Numbered from the stretch's first letter, positions 25,652 through 35,671 are shown. The stretch: DNA of 64,000 nt from Streptosporangium carneum (GCF_027922005.1 NZ_BSEV01000001.1:583638-647637), one strand, 5' to 3'. Made by a program: numbers and translations. The notes: generated by a model from the letters alone, not told the origin.

Positions 25652-25778
25652 CCGCCGTTCCCGATTCGTCAGCTCATGGCGGCGAATCATCCAAAGATGA
25701 TCTTGCAGTACGGCTCACTCCGAAGGCGCTTCCTGGCGCGTTCGCAAGGACAGGACACGGGCTGCGCCCTCGACGCTG

Positions 25779-27422
25779 TCAGATCGGAAGGCGGACGTGG
25801 CCGCCCTGCCAGCGGGCGCGCAACCAGCGGTCGTGGCTGGCGACCACGATCGCGCCGGGCCCGTCGGCGCGCAGGGCCTCTTCCAGTTCGTCGGAAAGGC
25901 GGGGGGAGAGGTGGTTGGTGGGCTCGTCGAGCAGGAGCAGCTCGGGAGGGTCGGCCACCAGCAGCGCCAGCGCGAGTCGGCGGCGCTGACCGACCGACAG
26001 CTCTCCCACTCGCAGGTCCATGTCACGCGGGCCGATCAGGCCCAGCGAGCGCAACGGTACGGATTCGGCGCGCTCCGGACCGAGCACGCGCTCGTACGTC
26101 TCCCGCACCGTGCGCTCCGGCCGCTCGAACGCGGTGTCCTGGGTCAGCAGTCCGACGGTCAGTCCGCGCCGTCGCCGTATCTCTCCCCGCGCGTCCAGCC
26201 GTCCGGCCAGCACCGCCAGGAGCGTGGACTTGCCCGCGCCGTTCGATCCGGTGACCAGCAGCCGATCGCCCGGCGCCAGATCAAGCCGGTCGATCGCGAG
26301 CCGGCCCGGCACCCGCACGTCCCGCAGCGACAGCAAGGTCTCCCCCTGAGGATCGCAGGAGTCGGCGGCCTGGGCGGCCTTCGTGGCATCGGCGGCGGCC
26401 ACCACGGTGCGGGGGCGGAAGCGGAGCGGGGACGGTGGGGCGGGGACCTGTTCGCGTTCCAGCTCGGCGAGTCGTCGGGCGGCGTCGCGCACCCGCCGCG
26501 AGATCTGCTGCTGCACGCGTCCCGCGCGGTGCCCGTACCCCATCTTCTCGTTGTCGCGCCGCAGCCCGTCCAACGCCACCCGTCGCGCCGTCACCGCGAC
26601 GGCACGGCGCAGCTCGCCGAGCTCCTCCTGTTCCTCGGCGTGGCGTCGCTCCCAGCGTTCGCGCTCGGCGCGCTTCTCGGCCAGGTACGCGCCGTATCCG
26701 CCGCCGTACCGAACGGGTCCGTCCAGCGCCGGGTCGAGGTCGACCAGATCCGTGCAGACCGCGTCCAGGAACGCCCGGTCATGGCTCGCCACGACCACCA
26801 CCCCGGTCATGCCGCGGAGCTCCTCCTCCACGAACACCGCGGCGGCGTCGTCCAGGTGGTTGGTGGGCTCGTCCAGCAACAGTGCGGCGGGCCGTCTGAC
26901 CAGCAGTGCCGCCAGAGCGATCCGCCCACGCTGCCCGCCCGACAACGACGCGAGCGAACGCCCGTGCGGCACGCCGCCCAGGCCGAGCCGGTCGAGGATG
27001 ATCTCCGCGCGCCGGTCGGCGTCCCAGGACTCGCGTTGTTGCGCCTGGTCGAGCCGGGCTCCGTACGCTTCGAGCAGAGCGGCGTCCTCCGGGGACTCCG
27101 CGAGCGCCCGGGTGAGCCGGTCGAGCTCGGCCAGGTCCGTACGGGCCTCCCGCAGGGCGTCGTCGAGCACGTCGGCGATCGTGCTGTCACCGGCGAACGG
27201 CAGCTCCTGGTGCAGGAAGCCCAGGTCGGCGGGCCGTATGACGGCGCCGGAATCAGGCCGGTCCACCCCGGCCAGCAGCCGCAGGAGTGTGGACTTGCCC
27301 GCGCCGTTCTCGCCGATCAGCCCGATCCGGTGGCCGGGCGCGGCGGTGAGCGAGACGCCGTCGAGCACGCGCCGCGCGCCCAGCGTCCGTACGAGATCGC
27401 GTGCGAGCAGCGCGTCACTCAC
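25779..27422 (-). CDS. ABC-F family ATPase (ribosome-associated type)
   Basis: A 547-aa protein with two ABC domains and no membrane segment. GTG 27422 follows GGGAGGG. Domain 1: Walker A GENGAGKS near 36, signature LSGGQRGR, Walker B LLLDEPTNHL. A charged helical linker (ERWERRHAEEQEELGELRRA) separates it from domain 2: Walker A GSNGAGKS, signature LSVGQRRR and LLLLDEPTNHL. The doubled DEPTNHL and the linker define ABC-F proteins, which act on the ribosome; some protect against antibiotics. The signature of domain 2 has Val for Gly. A deleted relative lies directly upstream and overlaps its start. Confidence 0.9.
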   Translation of the reverse strand: MSDALLARDLVRTLGARRVLDGVSLTAAPGHRIGLIGENGAGKSTLLRLLAGVDRPDSGAVIRPADLGFLHQELPFAGDSTIADVLDDALREARTDLAELDRLTRALAESPEDAALLEAYGARLDQAQQRESWDADRRAEIILDRLGLGGVPHGRSLASLSGGQRGRIALAALLVRRPAALLLDEPTNHLDDAAAVFVEEELRGMTGVVVVASHDRAFLDAVCTDLVDLDPALDGPVRYGGGYGAYLAEKRAERERWERRHAEEQEELGELRRAVAVTARRVALDGLRRDNEKMGYGHRAGRVQQQISRRVRDAARRLAELEREQVPAPPSPLRFRPRTVVAAADATKAAQAADSCDPQGETLLSLRDVRVPGRLAIDRLDLAPGDRLLVTGSNGAGKSTLLAVLAGRLDARGEIRRRRGLTVGLLTQDTAFERPERTVRETYERVLGPERAESVPLRSLGLIGPRDMDLRVGELSVGQRRRLALALLVADPPELLLLDEPTNHLSPRLSDELEEALRADGPGAIVVASHDRWLRARWQGGHVRLPI

Positions 27423-27633
27423 CGGCGGACCCTCCCGCCTCCAGAAGCCGGCCGCCCGGCGGCGCCGCCCCGGTCTGCTCCACGAACCGCTCGTCATGGC
27501 TGACCGCCACGTTGGGGGCGATCAGGCCGGTACGGCCGCCGCCCACGCCGAAGGAGAGACCGCCGAAGGAGAGACCGCGGAAGGACAGGCCGGCGCAGGA
27601 CAGGCCGGAACAGACGATGAGCGCATCGGACAT
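27415..27633 (-). pseudogene. internally deleted ABC-F gene remnant
   Basis: Minus strand from ATG 27633 reads MSDALIVCSGLS, then repeated GLSFR/GLSFG units, then GVGGGRTGLIAPN, which is the start of an ABC-F protein up to the Walker A loop. It jumps directly to VAVSHDERFVEQTG, the end of such a protein. About 500 codons are missing, yet the frame is kept, giving an open 72-codon ORF. It overlaps the GTG of the intact ABC-F gene, so it may still serve as a coupled leader. Confidence 0.6.
27549..27608. repeat. 15-bp tandem repeat, four units
   Basis: Two identical units CGAAGGAGAGACCGC are followed by two related units GGAAGGACAGGCCGG and CGCAGGACAGGCCGG. They encode the GLSF pentapeptide expansion in the ABC-F remnant. 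Confidence 0.8.
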
Positions 27634-27816
27634 GCGGAAGACCTCGTAGGAGAACACGGGCGCGCCGAAGCCGCCCGGAAGGGGACAGGGGGTCGGGGAA
27701 CGACGACGAGGGCCACATCGGCGGCGGTCATGCGCGCCTGCCGGGGCCTGTCAACCTCCGGTATCACCCGGAGATGTCGTCGTCACCTGCCACGTCTGGT
27801 CTCCTGGCTTCCGATC

Positions 27817-30450
27817 TCAAGCGTCTCTCACCATAGCAGCCGCAAAATCAGCGTCTCGTCGGTCGTCCGCGCCGGACGGGTCCTGGCGGAGGAACAGGTT
27901 CAGCCCCCGGTCCGCCCACAGCTCCTCGTCCAGGTGGTGGTCTCGCCATTCCTCCGGCGGGTCGGCCAGCCAGTCATGGCCGAAGATCGCGTACGGATGC
28001 TCCGCCCGCCCGCGCTCCAGCTCGTACTGGCCCAGATACTCCATCAACGGTCGCCACAACTGCCTGTTCGCGACGACCAGGTACGAGGCCGCCAAGCCCG
28101 GTTCGTGCAGCCAGCCGCGCGTCATCCGCGCCTGGAACACGTCGGTGACGGGAGACGGCTTGGCGTCGAAGGCCGGGCAGATCAGGTGCCGCGCGACCGC
28201 GATGTGCGCCCCGGGAGGCATTGTCATGCGCCGGCGCACGTCGTGCCAGACGTCCCCCACGACAGGGTCGGCCTCCAGCTCCTGCCGATCCGGCGTCCGC
28301 AGGGTCAGCCAGCTCATGAAGGCCCGCAGGCGGTTGCTCCTGCGGCACCGGAGCAGGGAGAACGCCTCTGGCTGACGGCCCAGCCAGAACCGGACGGACG
28401 CGGCCGTGAACTCGCCGTGGATCTCGCGCGCCATGGTGACGAGCTCGTCGTGGTCGGCGGGAGTCGCCCCGACCGACCGCAGGTCCTCCTCACCCACCAG
28501 CGAGACGTACCGGCCCATGACTCCGCCGCGCCGGCGCAGATGCCTGATCGTCCGCATGACCGTCACGCACGCGTGCGGGTCGCGGGCGTCGCGCAGGAGC
28601 TCGCCCATGACGTAATCGCGAATCCGCCGGTGCATCCGCTCGTAACCGACGGGGTCCCGCCACCGCAGGTGGTCGTCGAGGGCTTCGCGCAGCACGCCGT
28701 TGACGTCCAGGCCGTCGGCGGCGATCTCGACGTACGGTTGCGCGCGGAGCCAGTCGAACAGCTCCGCCGCCCGGCCGCCGGGCAGCACCGCGTCGAGGAG
28801 GCCCTCGGTGGTGTGGCGGGCGTGCGCGCACACGTGCAGCGCCCACCGGTGCGGCTTCGTCGGAACGTCACCGGCCAGGCGGGCGAGCACGTTGTCGACG
28901 ACGTGACGTACGGCGTCGCGGCGCGAGGGCTGTCCCGTGGCCGACATGTTCCTGCCGACCTCGGCGGCGAGCGACAGGGCGAAGGGGTGGCCGGCGGCGA
29001 AGTCCACGACGGACCTCCGCAGGCCGGGGTCGACACCGTGGGCCTCGAGCAGCGCGGTCGACTCCGTGGCCGTGAGGGTTCCGAGACACCGGGTCAGGAT
29101 CGTCCCGGACCAGGCCGGATCGGTGAGCCAGGCGGCGCTCGGCCCGGTCCTGCCCGCCACCACGACGACCGCGTCACCGGGCAGCCGCCGGAGGTGTTCC
29201 TCGCGCAGCCACGGCTCGAGATCGCCCAGCTCCTCGAAGGAGTCGATGAGGAGAACCGGGCCGGAGACGCCGGAGAGCTGCTCGGTGAGTCGTTCGAGTC
29301 GTTCGAGTCGTTCGGGGCGTTCGCGTGCTTCGGCGATCGCCGAAGCGTGGAGGCGCCATACCCGCCGTCCCGCGGCGGTGGCGTCGTCGGCGAGCTCGCC
29401 CAGGAGCGCCGACTTGCCGATGCCGGCGGGCCCGTGAACGAAGAGAAGAGCGACGCGTTCGCCGCGGCTCTTCTTCAGCAGATCCTGGAAGGCCGCGCGT
29501 TCGGCGCCCCTTCCGACGAACTGCCAGGCGGGCGGCCGTTCCGGCGTCGCGCCTGCCGGCTCAGGCAGGGCCTGCGGCTCCTCCGAGGGGCGCGCGGCAG
29601 GCCGCTCGTCCCCCAGGACGGGCATGAGCTCGTCGTCCGAGAGCTCGTCGTCGTGGTCCGCGTCGGCCCGCAGGATCTTGTCGTGGATCGCCCGCAGCCG
29701 CGGCCCCGGCCCTGCGCCCAGCTCCTTTCCCAGCAGGTCGTAGACCATCCGGTAGACCTCCAACGCCTCTGCCCGCCTGCCGCTGCGGTACAGGGCGAGG
29801 AGGTAGATCTCATACAGCGACTCTTCGAGCCGGTTCAGCTGGATGAGCAGCGGGACCTCGGCCGCCACCTCGGCGTGCTCCCCCTGCTCCAGGCGGAGCC
29901 GCAGCGACTCCTGGGTGGCGATCAGCCTCAGTCGTTCCAGCCGGAACCGCTCGCGTTCGGCGGCCTCGCCCGGGACCCCGGCCAGCGCCGAGCCCGTCCA
30001 GAGGCCGAGCGCCTGCTCCAGAAGCTTCACGGCCGCCGTGAGGTCGCCGTTCGCGCGTTCGTGCCGGGCGGTTTCGAGCAGATCGGCGAACTCGGCGGCG
30101 TCCAACGCGAACAGCGACGGGTCGAGTGTGTAACCCCCCGACTGGGAGCTGATCGCCGAGTCCAGTCCGTGCGCCGACAGCAGCCGCCGGATCCGGGAGA
30201 CATAGGTCCGGATGACGGCTTCGCCCGTGGCCGGCGCCTGCTTGCCCCACAGGCCGTCGACCAGCTCGCCGATCCGCACGAGGCTTCCGCCGTTGGCCAG
30301 CAACACCATCAGGACGGCCTGTTGCTGCGGCGCGCCGAGATCCAGCCGCGTGCCGGCGCAGTCGAGGCCGGGGGGACCTAGAACGGTGAACCTGCACGGA
30401 GCCGAGACCACCTTCGGCTGTCCAATCACGACCGGGACGCTTTCCTTCAC
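27817..30450 (-). CDS. SARP-type regulator with NTPase domain (AfsR-like architecture)
   Basis: An 877-aa regulator. Residues about 20-110 form an OmpR-like winged helix (LGAPQQQAVLMVLLANGGSL), about 115-265 a BTAD domain (PGPRLRAIHDKIL ends it), then a variable acidic linker. A STAND NTPase follows with Walker A GPAGIGKSALL near 355 and Walker B LLIDSFEEL, then a long helical C-terminal region. Unlike AfsR it lacks obvious C-terminal TPR repeats. Such proteins bind direct repeats near promoters and activate secondary metabolism or stress genes. It diverges from a short SARP gene across a 274-bp gap. No biosynthetic genes adjoin it, so its targets lie elsewhere. Confidence 0.88.
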   Translation of the reverse strand: MKESVPVVIGQPKVVSAPCRFTVLGPPGLDCAGTRLDLGAPQQQAVLMVLLANGGSLVRIGELVDGLWGKQAPATGEAVIRTYVSRIRRLLSAHGLDSAISSQSGGYTLDPSLFALDAAEFADLLETARHERANGDLTAAVKLLEQALGLWTGSALAGVPGEAAERERFRLERLRLIATQESLRLRLEQGEHAEVAAEVPLLIQLNRLEESLYEIYLLALYRSGRRAEALEVYRMVYDLLGKELGAGPGPRLRAIHDKILRADADHDDELSDDELMPVLGDERPAARPSEEPQALPEPAGATPERPPAWQFVGRGAERAAFQDLLKKSRGERVALLFVHGPAGIGKSALLGELADDATAAGRRVWRLHASAIAEARERPERLERLERLTEQLSGVSGPVLLIDSFEELGDLEPWLREEHLRRLPGDAVVVVAGRTGPSAAWLTDPAWSGTILTRCLGTLTATESTALLEAHGVDPGLRRSVVDFAAGHPFALSLAAEVGRNMSATGQPSRRDAVRHVVDNVLARLAGDVPTKPHRWALHVCAHARHTTEGLLDAVLPGGRAAELFDWLRAQPYVEIAADGLDVNGVLREALDDHLRWRDPVGYERMHRRIRDYVMGELLRDARDPHACVTVMRTIRHLRRRGGVMGRYVSLVGEEDLRSVGATPADHDELVTMAREIHGEFTAASVRFWLGRQPEAFSLLRCRRSNRLRAFMSWLTLRTPDRQELEADPVVGDVWHDVRRRMTMPPGAHIAVARHLICPAFDAKPSPVTDVFQARMTRGWLHEPGLAASYLVVANRQLWRPLMEYLGQYELERGRAEHPYAIFGHDWLADPPEEWRDHHLDEELWADRGLNLFLRQDPSGADDRRDADFAAAMVRDA

Positions 30451-30724
30451 GAGACGGCACGGCGGCCGGCCTGTCGCACGGGTCCGCAGTAGTACACGCC
30501 AGAAGGTAGGTTCGCCCGGATCGTTGTCGCGAGCGTCATATGACGCTGTTCGTGTACGTCATGCCGGGGCGGCGCGACATGCCGGAGAACGAACGGGCCT
30601 CCGGCGAACCCGGCGACGCGTCAACGGCCCCGCGCGGCGTCAGTAGTCTCGGTCGGAGACGTCCGGGAGCGGCTTCAGGGCGTCAGCGACGGGGCACGCG
30701 ACGCGAGAGGGGCGGGGAACCTCG

Positions 30725-31501
30725 ATGGCCGGGGTGAGCTTTGGGCTGTTAGGTCCGATCAAGGTCTGGCGCGGTGGGAAAGAGGTGGAGGCGGGGGCCC
30801 CGCAACAGCGCGGAGTGCTCGCCCTGCTGCTCCTCGGCGAGGGGCGTCAGGTCGCGCTCGACGAGATAGTGGGCGCGTTGTGGGGCTCCGAGACGCCGCG
30901 CAGCGCCATCGTGAGCACCCGCGCCTACGTCTCCCGCCTGCGCCGGATGCTGACCGGCGGCGATGCCGACGGACCGGGCGGCGAAGCGGAGATCAGGTCG
31001 GCGGGTGGCGGTTATCAGCTGCTCGTGGATCCCGGCGCGGTCGACGTGACGGTGTTCCGGCAGGCCACCGCCGCCGCTCGGGAGGCCCGCGAGCAGGGGA
31101 GGGCCGCGGAGGCCTCCCGGCTGCTGCGCGGCGCGCTGGCGCTGTGGCGCGGACCGGCGTTCGACGGGCTGGGCGGGGCCTTCTTCGAGGGCCGGCGTAC
31201 CTGGCTGGAGCAGTTACGGGCCTCGGCCATGGAGGAGCGTTGGGCGCTCGCCATCAAGCGGGGCGACTGCGGCGAGGCGATCGCCGAACTGACGCTGGCG
31301 ACGGCGGCGGAGCCTTATCGCGAGCGGTTGTGGGAGTTGCTGATGTGGGCCCTCGACCGCGACGGCCGCTGGGAGGAGGCGTTGTCGGTCTACCGGCGGA
31401 TCGCCCGGTTGCTGGACGACGATCTCGGGCTGGACCCGGGTCCCGGCCTGCGCAGGATGCACGCCCGGATCGGCGCGGCGGCGAACGCCTCGCTGGTCTG
31501 A
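30725..31501 (+). CDS. short SARP-family activator (DNA-binding plus BTAD only)
   Basis: A 258-aa protein from ATG 30725. A winged helix (LLGPIKVWRGGKEVEAGAPQ; then TRAYVSRLRRML) is followed by a BTAD domain ending DDDLGLDPGPGLRRMHARI. It has the size of pathway-specific SARPs such as ActII-ORF4 or RedD. It is divergent from the large SARP-NTPase and convergent with the LAL regulator. A 32-bp tandem duplication spans its stop codon, so the last codons (NASLV) are repeated out of frame downstream. Confidence 0.88.
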   Translation: MAGVSFGLLGPIKVWRGGKEVEAGAPQQRGVLALLLLGEGRQVALDEIVGALWGSETPRSAIVSTRAYVSRLRRMLTGGDADGPGGEAEIRSAGGGYQLLVDPGAVDVTVFRQATAAAREAREQGRAAEASRLLRGALALWRGPAFDGLGGAFFEGRRTWLEQLRASAMEERWALAIKRGDCGEAIAELTLATAAEPYRERLWELLMWALDRDGRWEEALSVYRRIARLLDDDLGLDPGPGLRRMHARIGAAANASLV

Positions 31502-31547
31502 CCGGCGACTCTCACAACGCCTCGCTGGTCTGACCGGCGACTCTCAC
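31484..31547. repeat. 32-bp perfect tandem duplication over convergent stop codons
   Basis: AACGCCTCGCTGGTCTGACC plus 12 more bases occurs at 31484-31515 and again at 31516-31547 without mismatch. Copy 1 contains the SARP stop (TGA 31499-31501). Copy 2 contains the stop of the minus-strand LAL gene (31544-31546). Confidence 0.9.
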
Positions 31548-34309
31548 TCGGAGGACCTCTCCTGAAGGGGTTTGAGCATCAGCGCGAGATCATCCCGGGA
31601 GCTCACCCCCAGTTTGGGGAAGATCCGGTGCAGGTGGGTGCCCACGGTCCGGTGAGAAAGGTACAGCCGTTGCCCGATCTCCCGGTTCGTCAGCCCCTCG
31701 GCGGCCAACTGCGCGATGCTCAGCTCGTGCGGGGTGAGCTTCTCCCGCGTGTCCGGGTCCCGGTTCGGGCTCGACTCTCCCGCACCGCGCAGCTCCCGTC
31801 GCGCTCGCTCGCCCCAGGTGGCCATGCCGAGCGCGTCGAAGGTCTCCCTGGCCGTACGCAGGTGCGTCCGGGACTCCACGGCCCGGCGCTGCCGCCGCAG
31901 CCATTCGCCGAACGCCAGATGGAGCCGTCCCCGCTCCGCGGGCCATCCGGTCAGGTCCGCCCGCAGCGCGGCCGTGAACAGCTCCTCCGCCTCCTCGTTC
32001 CGGGCGAGCACGGCGCGCGCGTAGCGCAACCCGATGTGCAACGCCGGTGAGGACGTCGACGCGGCCTGCGGCTCAAGCTCGCGCAGGATGTCGCGCATGG
32101 CGGCGGTCTGCCCGGCACGCACGGCGGCCTCGGTGAGCTCCGCGAGGCAGTAAGCGCGCAGGGCCAGCTGATAGGCGGGGTCCGCGGGATCGAGCATCCG
32201 GCTCAGGTCGGCGAACGCGTTGTCGAAACGCCCTTCGCCCATGGCCGCGAGCCCGCGCGCGAGCTGGACGGTGGCCAGGACGGGCCGGGCGCCGGCGGCG
32301 AGTCCGACCCGTCCGGCCTCGTCGGCGAGTGCTCCGGCCTGGTCGTGGTCGCCTCTCAGCGCGGCGATCTCGGCCTGGACGGCCGTGGCCAGCCCGTACA
32401 TGAACGGCTGGCCGGTCTCCTGGGCGAACGTGGCGGCCTCAGCCGCGACCGGCACGGCCGTGGCGAGGTCGCCGAGCCGGGCCAGGCTCCACGCCTGAAC
32501 GGCCAGCGCCCGGGGCAGCAGCCCGAGCCGGCCCTGGGCGCGCAGTCCGGGCGCGGCCGCCGCGGAGAAGCGGGCGGCCAGGTCGAACGCCCCGACCTGC
32601 AGCGCCGCGCTGCCCAGGTAGCGGTCGACCTCCGGGTCGGCGCCGGCCGCGCCGGCCAGTTCGCGCAGCCGTTCGAGCACGGCGGCGCCCCGCTCGAACG
32701 GCGCGACGTACGCGGCGATCGCGACCATGCGCGGGTCGTCGGCGGGAACGGGCAACCGGTCGGCGACGCCCAGGAGCGAGCGGCGGGCGGCCGGGCCCGG
32801 TTCGGACCAGAAGCAGCGCATCGCGGCGCCCCACAGGATTCGGACAGCCGACTCGACCTGCCCGTCGGCGGCGACCGACGCGGCCAGCCCGGCCAGCTCC
32901 GACACGCGGGAGACGTCCTCGCGCACCCCGTCCTCGAAGCCGCTGAGCAACCAGGCGGCGGTGGCGCGTCGGCGCGGCGAGAGCCCGAGGGCCTGTGCGT
33001 CGCGCACCAGACGCTCGGCTGTGTCGCGGCGGCCGGATTCGACCGCGAGCTCGGCCGCCTCCAGCAGCCTGGCAGCCTTCCGGTCCTGCTGCTCGCTCAG
33101 CCTGGCCGCCTGCTCCAGCGCCGCGACCGCGGCGGCGACCCCGCCTCGGTGCCGGGCCCGCTGAGCCGCGTGGTCCAGTTCGTCGGCCACTTCCTCGTCG
33201 GCTTCGACCGTCGCGGCGGCCCGGTGCCAGGCCCGCCGGTCCGGATGTTCGCGCAACGTCTCGGCGAGGGCCAGGTGGGCCCGCCGGCGCTCGGCGAGCG
33301 TCGAGGCCGCCGGGATCGCCGACCGCATCAAGGGATGACGGAACCTCACCGCGTCGATGGACAGCTCGATCAGCCGAAGCTCGGCGGCCGGTGCGAGGAT
33401 CTCCAGTCCGATCACCGGTCCCAGGATCAGGCCCGTGGCCGCGAGCGTCTCCGCGACCGAGTCGCTCTGGTTGAGCGCCGCGACCAGCAGGGCGGTGCGG
33501 CCCGGCCCTGACAGGGCGGCGACCCGTGTGGTGAACGCGCGCTCAAGACGTTCGCTCAGCGGCGGCGCGGAGCCGGGCCCGCCGAGGCGATCGCTCGGCG
33601 AAAGCGGCGAACCGGCTCCGCCGTGGCCTTCCATGGCCGCCGGCAGCTCGGTCAGCGCCAGAGGGTTCCCGGCAGCCTCCTCCAGCAGCCGTGCCCGGGC
33701 CGCCGGAGTGAGACCGGGTGCGATCGAGTCGAGAAGCTCGGCGGCGACCGTGTCGGAGAGCCGGCCGACGGGCATCGGGGACAGGCCGGCGTCCGGCAAG
33801 GGGGAGCGTTCGCCTTCCCGGAGCGTCGCGACCATGACGATGGGCTCGGATTCGATCCGGCGCGCCACGAAGGCGAGAACGTCGAGGCTGGCGCGGTCGA
33901 GCCAGTGCACGTCCTCGGCGACGACCAGCAACGACCGGGCGGCGGCGGCCTCGGCCAGCAGGGTCAGCGTGGCCAGGCCGACGAGGTAGGCGCTGGGTTC
34001 CGCCGGGTCGGCGAGGCCCAGCGCGCTGCGCAGGGCGTCACGCTGCGGGGCCGGCAGCGCGTCCACGCCTGCCCGGACCGGGTACAGCAGCTGCTGCAAG
34101 CCTGCGTAGGCGAGGTTCTGCTCGGCCTCCACGCCGGTCGTCGTCAGCACGCGCAGGCCCGCGAGCGACGCCGCGGAGACGGCTTCCGCCGCGAGCGCGG
34201 ACTTGCCGATGCCGGCCTCTCCCCGAAGGAGGACGCCGCTGCGGTCCCCGGGGCGGTCGACGATCTCGGCCAAGGCCTTCAGCTCGGGTTCCCGTCCGAA
34301 AAGCGGCAT
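31544..34309 (-). CDS. LuxR-family LAL-type regulator 1
   Basis: A 921-aa MalT/LAL regulator. Walker A GEAGIGKSALAAEA is near residue 30, Walker B LLVVAEDVHWLDRASLDVL near 128. A long TPR-like helical middle follows. The C-terminal LuxR HTH (LTPHELSIAQLAAEGLTNRE, then IGQRLYLSHRTVGTHLHRIF) occupies about 853-910. These ATP-dependent activators respond to an inducer bound by the helical region. It is similar in layout to the second LAL gene 1.5 kb away on the other strand; the two may be ancient paralogues. The target is unknown. Confidence 0.9.
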   Translation of the reverse strand: MPLFGREPELKALAEIVDRPGDRSGVLLRGEAGIGKSALAAEAVSAASLAGLRVLTTTGVEAEQNLAYAGLQQLLYPVRAGVDALPAPQRDALRSALGLADPAEPSAYLVGLATLTLLAEAAAARSLLVVAEDVHWLDRASLDVLAFVARRIESEPIVMVATLREGERSPLPDAGLSPMPVGRLSDTVAAELLDSIAPGLTPAARARLLEEAAGNPLALTELPAAMEGHGGAGSPLSPSDRLGGPGSAPPLSERLERAFTTRVAALSGPGRTALLVAALNQSDSVAETLAATGLILGPVIGLEILAPAAELRLIELSIDAVRFRHPLMRSAIPAASTLAERRRAHLALAETLREHPDRRAWHRAAATVEADEEVADELDHAAQRARHRGGVAAAVAALEQAARLSEQQDRKAARLLEAAELAVESGRRDTAERLVRDAQALGLSPRRRATAAWLLSGFEDGVREDVSRVSELAGLAASVAADGQVESAVRILWGAAMRCFWSEPGPAARRSLLGVADRLPVPADDPRMVAIAAYVAPFERGAAVLERLRELAGAAGADPEVDRYLGSAALQVGAFDLAARFSAAAAPGLRAQGRLGLLPRALAVQAWSLARLGDLATAVPVAAEAATFAQETGQPFMYGLATAVQAEIAALRGDHDQAGALADEAGRVGLAAGARPVLATVQLARGLAAMGEGRFDNAFADLSRMLDPADPAYQLALRAYCLAELTEAAVRAGQTAAMRDILRELEPQAASTSSPALHIGLRYARAVLARNEEAEELFTAALRADLTGWPAERGRLHLAFGEWLRRQRRAVESRTHLRTARETFDALGMATWGERARRELRGAGESSPNRDPDTREKLTPHELSIAQLAAEGLTNREIGQRLYLSHRTVGTHLHRIFPKLGVSSRDDLALMLKPLQERSSE

Positions 34310-34394
34310 GGTCTGGCACTTCTCCCTTCGGCGTCCCCCGCCGCGCGAGTCCTGCGGCGACCCTACCGAAAGCGCCCGGCGCCGGTGCTCGACG

Positions 34395-35306
34395 TCACGG
34401 GGTGCTCTGTTGGGTGAGGCCTCCGCAGGTGAAGCCGGCCTCGCGCGCGGGGTCGAGCTCGATCTGGCCGAGGTTGGTGGTCTCCATGGGCCTGCGGAAG
34501 GTCTCCATCTTGTCGCAGTCGTACAGGACGTACGTGCCGTCGCTCTCGCCCAGCAGCATCATCCAGCGGCCGTCGTAAAGCGGTTTGTCGTCCTCGGCGC
34601 TCTTGAGCACCGCCCACTGGTCCTGGAAGCCGACGGCGTTCAACAGCTCGTTGGCCTGGCCGCTCTCCTGGACCTCGACCGCGCCCTCGACGAGTCCCAG
34701 GATGAGCAGGAAGCCCAGGCCGACCCCGGTCATGCCGCCGACGATCACCTTCGCGCCGGCGCGCCCGACCGGTTTACGGCGCAGCAGCCGGAACGGAACC
34801 AGGAAGGCCAGCACGCCCAGCCCCACCGCTACGACGACCATGACGAACAGATCCAGCTCGCCGAAGAGGAGAAGAGTGCCCCAGTACGTCGCCCCGCACC
34901 ACAGCGCCGCCAGTGCCGCGCTGATCCAGGGCCGCTCCCTGATCCTCCGCACGAGCCTGCGGGCCGCACCTCGGGTGATCTTGTCGGCCAGCCAGCCGAG
35001 GCCGACGAGGACGCCGAGCGTCGGGGCCGCGATCAGCAGGAGAAGGACCAGGGTGCTTGTCATCCGGCCGAGCAGAACCGCCTGGTCGACGCCCACCTGC
35101 TGCGGGTTGACGCCGAAGACGGCGTACATCTGCTCGATGCCGATGTAGAGGACCGCGTAGAGCGCCACCGCGATCGGCACCACGACGGATCCGATGCGTT
35201 CGAGCAGTTCCAGGACACCGCCTCCGTCCTCCTGCGGCACGGGGGCGTGGTCATCCGGAATCGCCGGTGTCTGCGGTGGTTCGAGGGATATCGGGTAGCT
35301 CGACAT
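34395..35306 (-). CDS. polytopic membrane protein, unknown function
   Basis: A 303-aa protein from ATG 35306. The first helix lies at about residues 43-65 (IGSVVVPIAVALYAVLYIGI), the second near 85-108, a helical hairpin near 130-170, and another near 195-215. The last 90 residues are predicted extracytoplasmic (LYDGRWMMLLGESDGTYVLY...) with two Cys. I recognise no family. It lies between the two LAL regulators and is transcribed in line with LAL 1, but 85 bases separate them and each probably has its own promoter. Confidence 0.7.
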   Translation of the reverse strand: MSSYPISLEPPQTPAIPDDHAPVPQEDGGGVLELLERIGSVVVPIAVALYAVLYIGIEQMYAVFGVNPQQVGVDQAVLLGRMTSTLVLLLLIAAPTLGVLVGLGWLADKITRGAARRLVRRIRERPWISAALAALWCGATYWGTLLLFGELDLFVMVVVAVGLGVLAFLVPFRLLRRKPVGRAGAKVIVGGMTGVGLGFLLILGLVEGAVEVQESGQANELLNAVGFQDQWAVLKSAEDDKPLYDGRWMMLLGESDGTYVLYDCDKMETFRRPMETTNLGQIELDPAREAGFTCGGLTQQSTP

Positions 35307-35671
35307 GGCGCCTGACCATAGGCACCGTCCGCGTATACAACGTTGACAACACGTATGCGCCGGGGCCGCGCCCGCCACTCCCGCCGCGACGGGCTACGGC
35401 GGCGACGCTCACCGAGGGATAGTCGGCGAGCGGGCGGGCGTCCCTGCTCAGCGGCGTTCCAGGTTGCGTGTCGTCCGCTCCCACCTCTCCAGGCTGCTCG
35501 GCAATGCGCCGTATACAGACACTCATGACACGCCCAGGCGAAGTACGTAGAGTTGGCCGTCACGTGGTGTGACGCGTCTCCTGGAGGCGTGTCGCCCCCG
35601 CTGCGACGGTGCCGAACAGGGGAACGGCCCATGGCAAGACGGCCCGCGTTCGGTGTGGACGATCGGCTTTA

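Noticed and set aside
26383..30381. A 1332-codon plus-strand open frame
   Set aside because: It is antisense to the ABC-F and SARP-NTPase genes, is rich in Arg/Ser/Pro as expected of GC-biased shadow frames, and has no domain.
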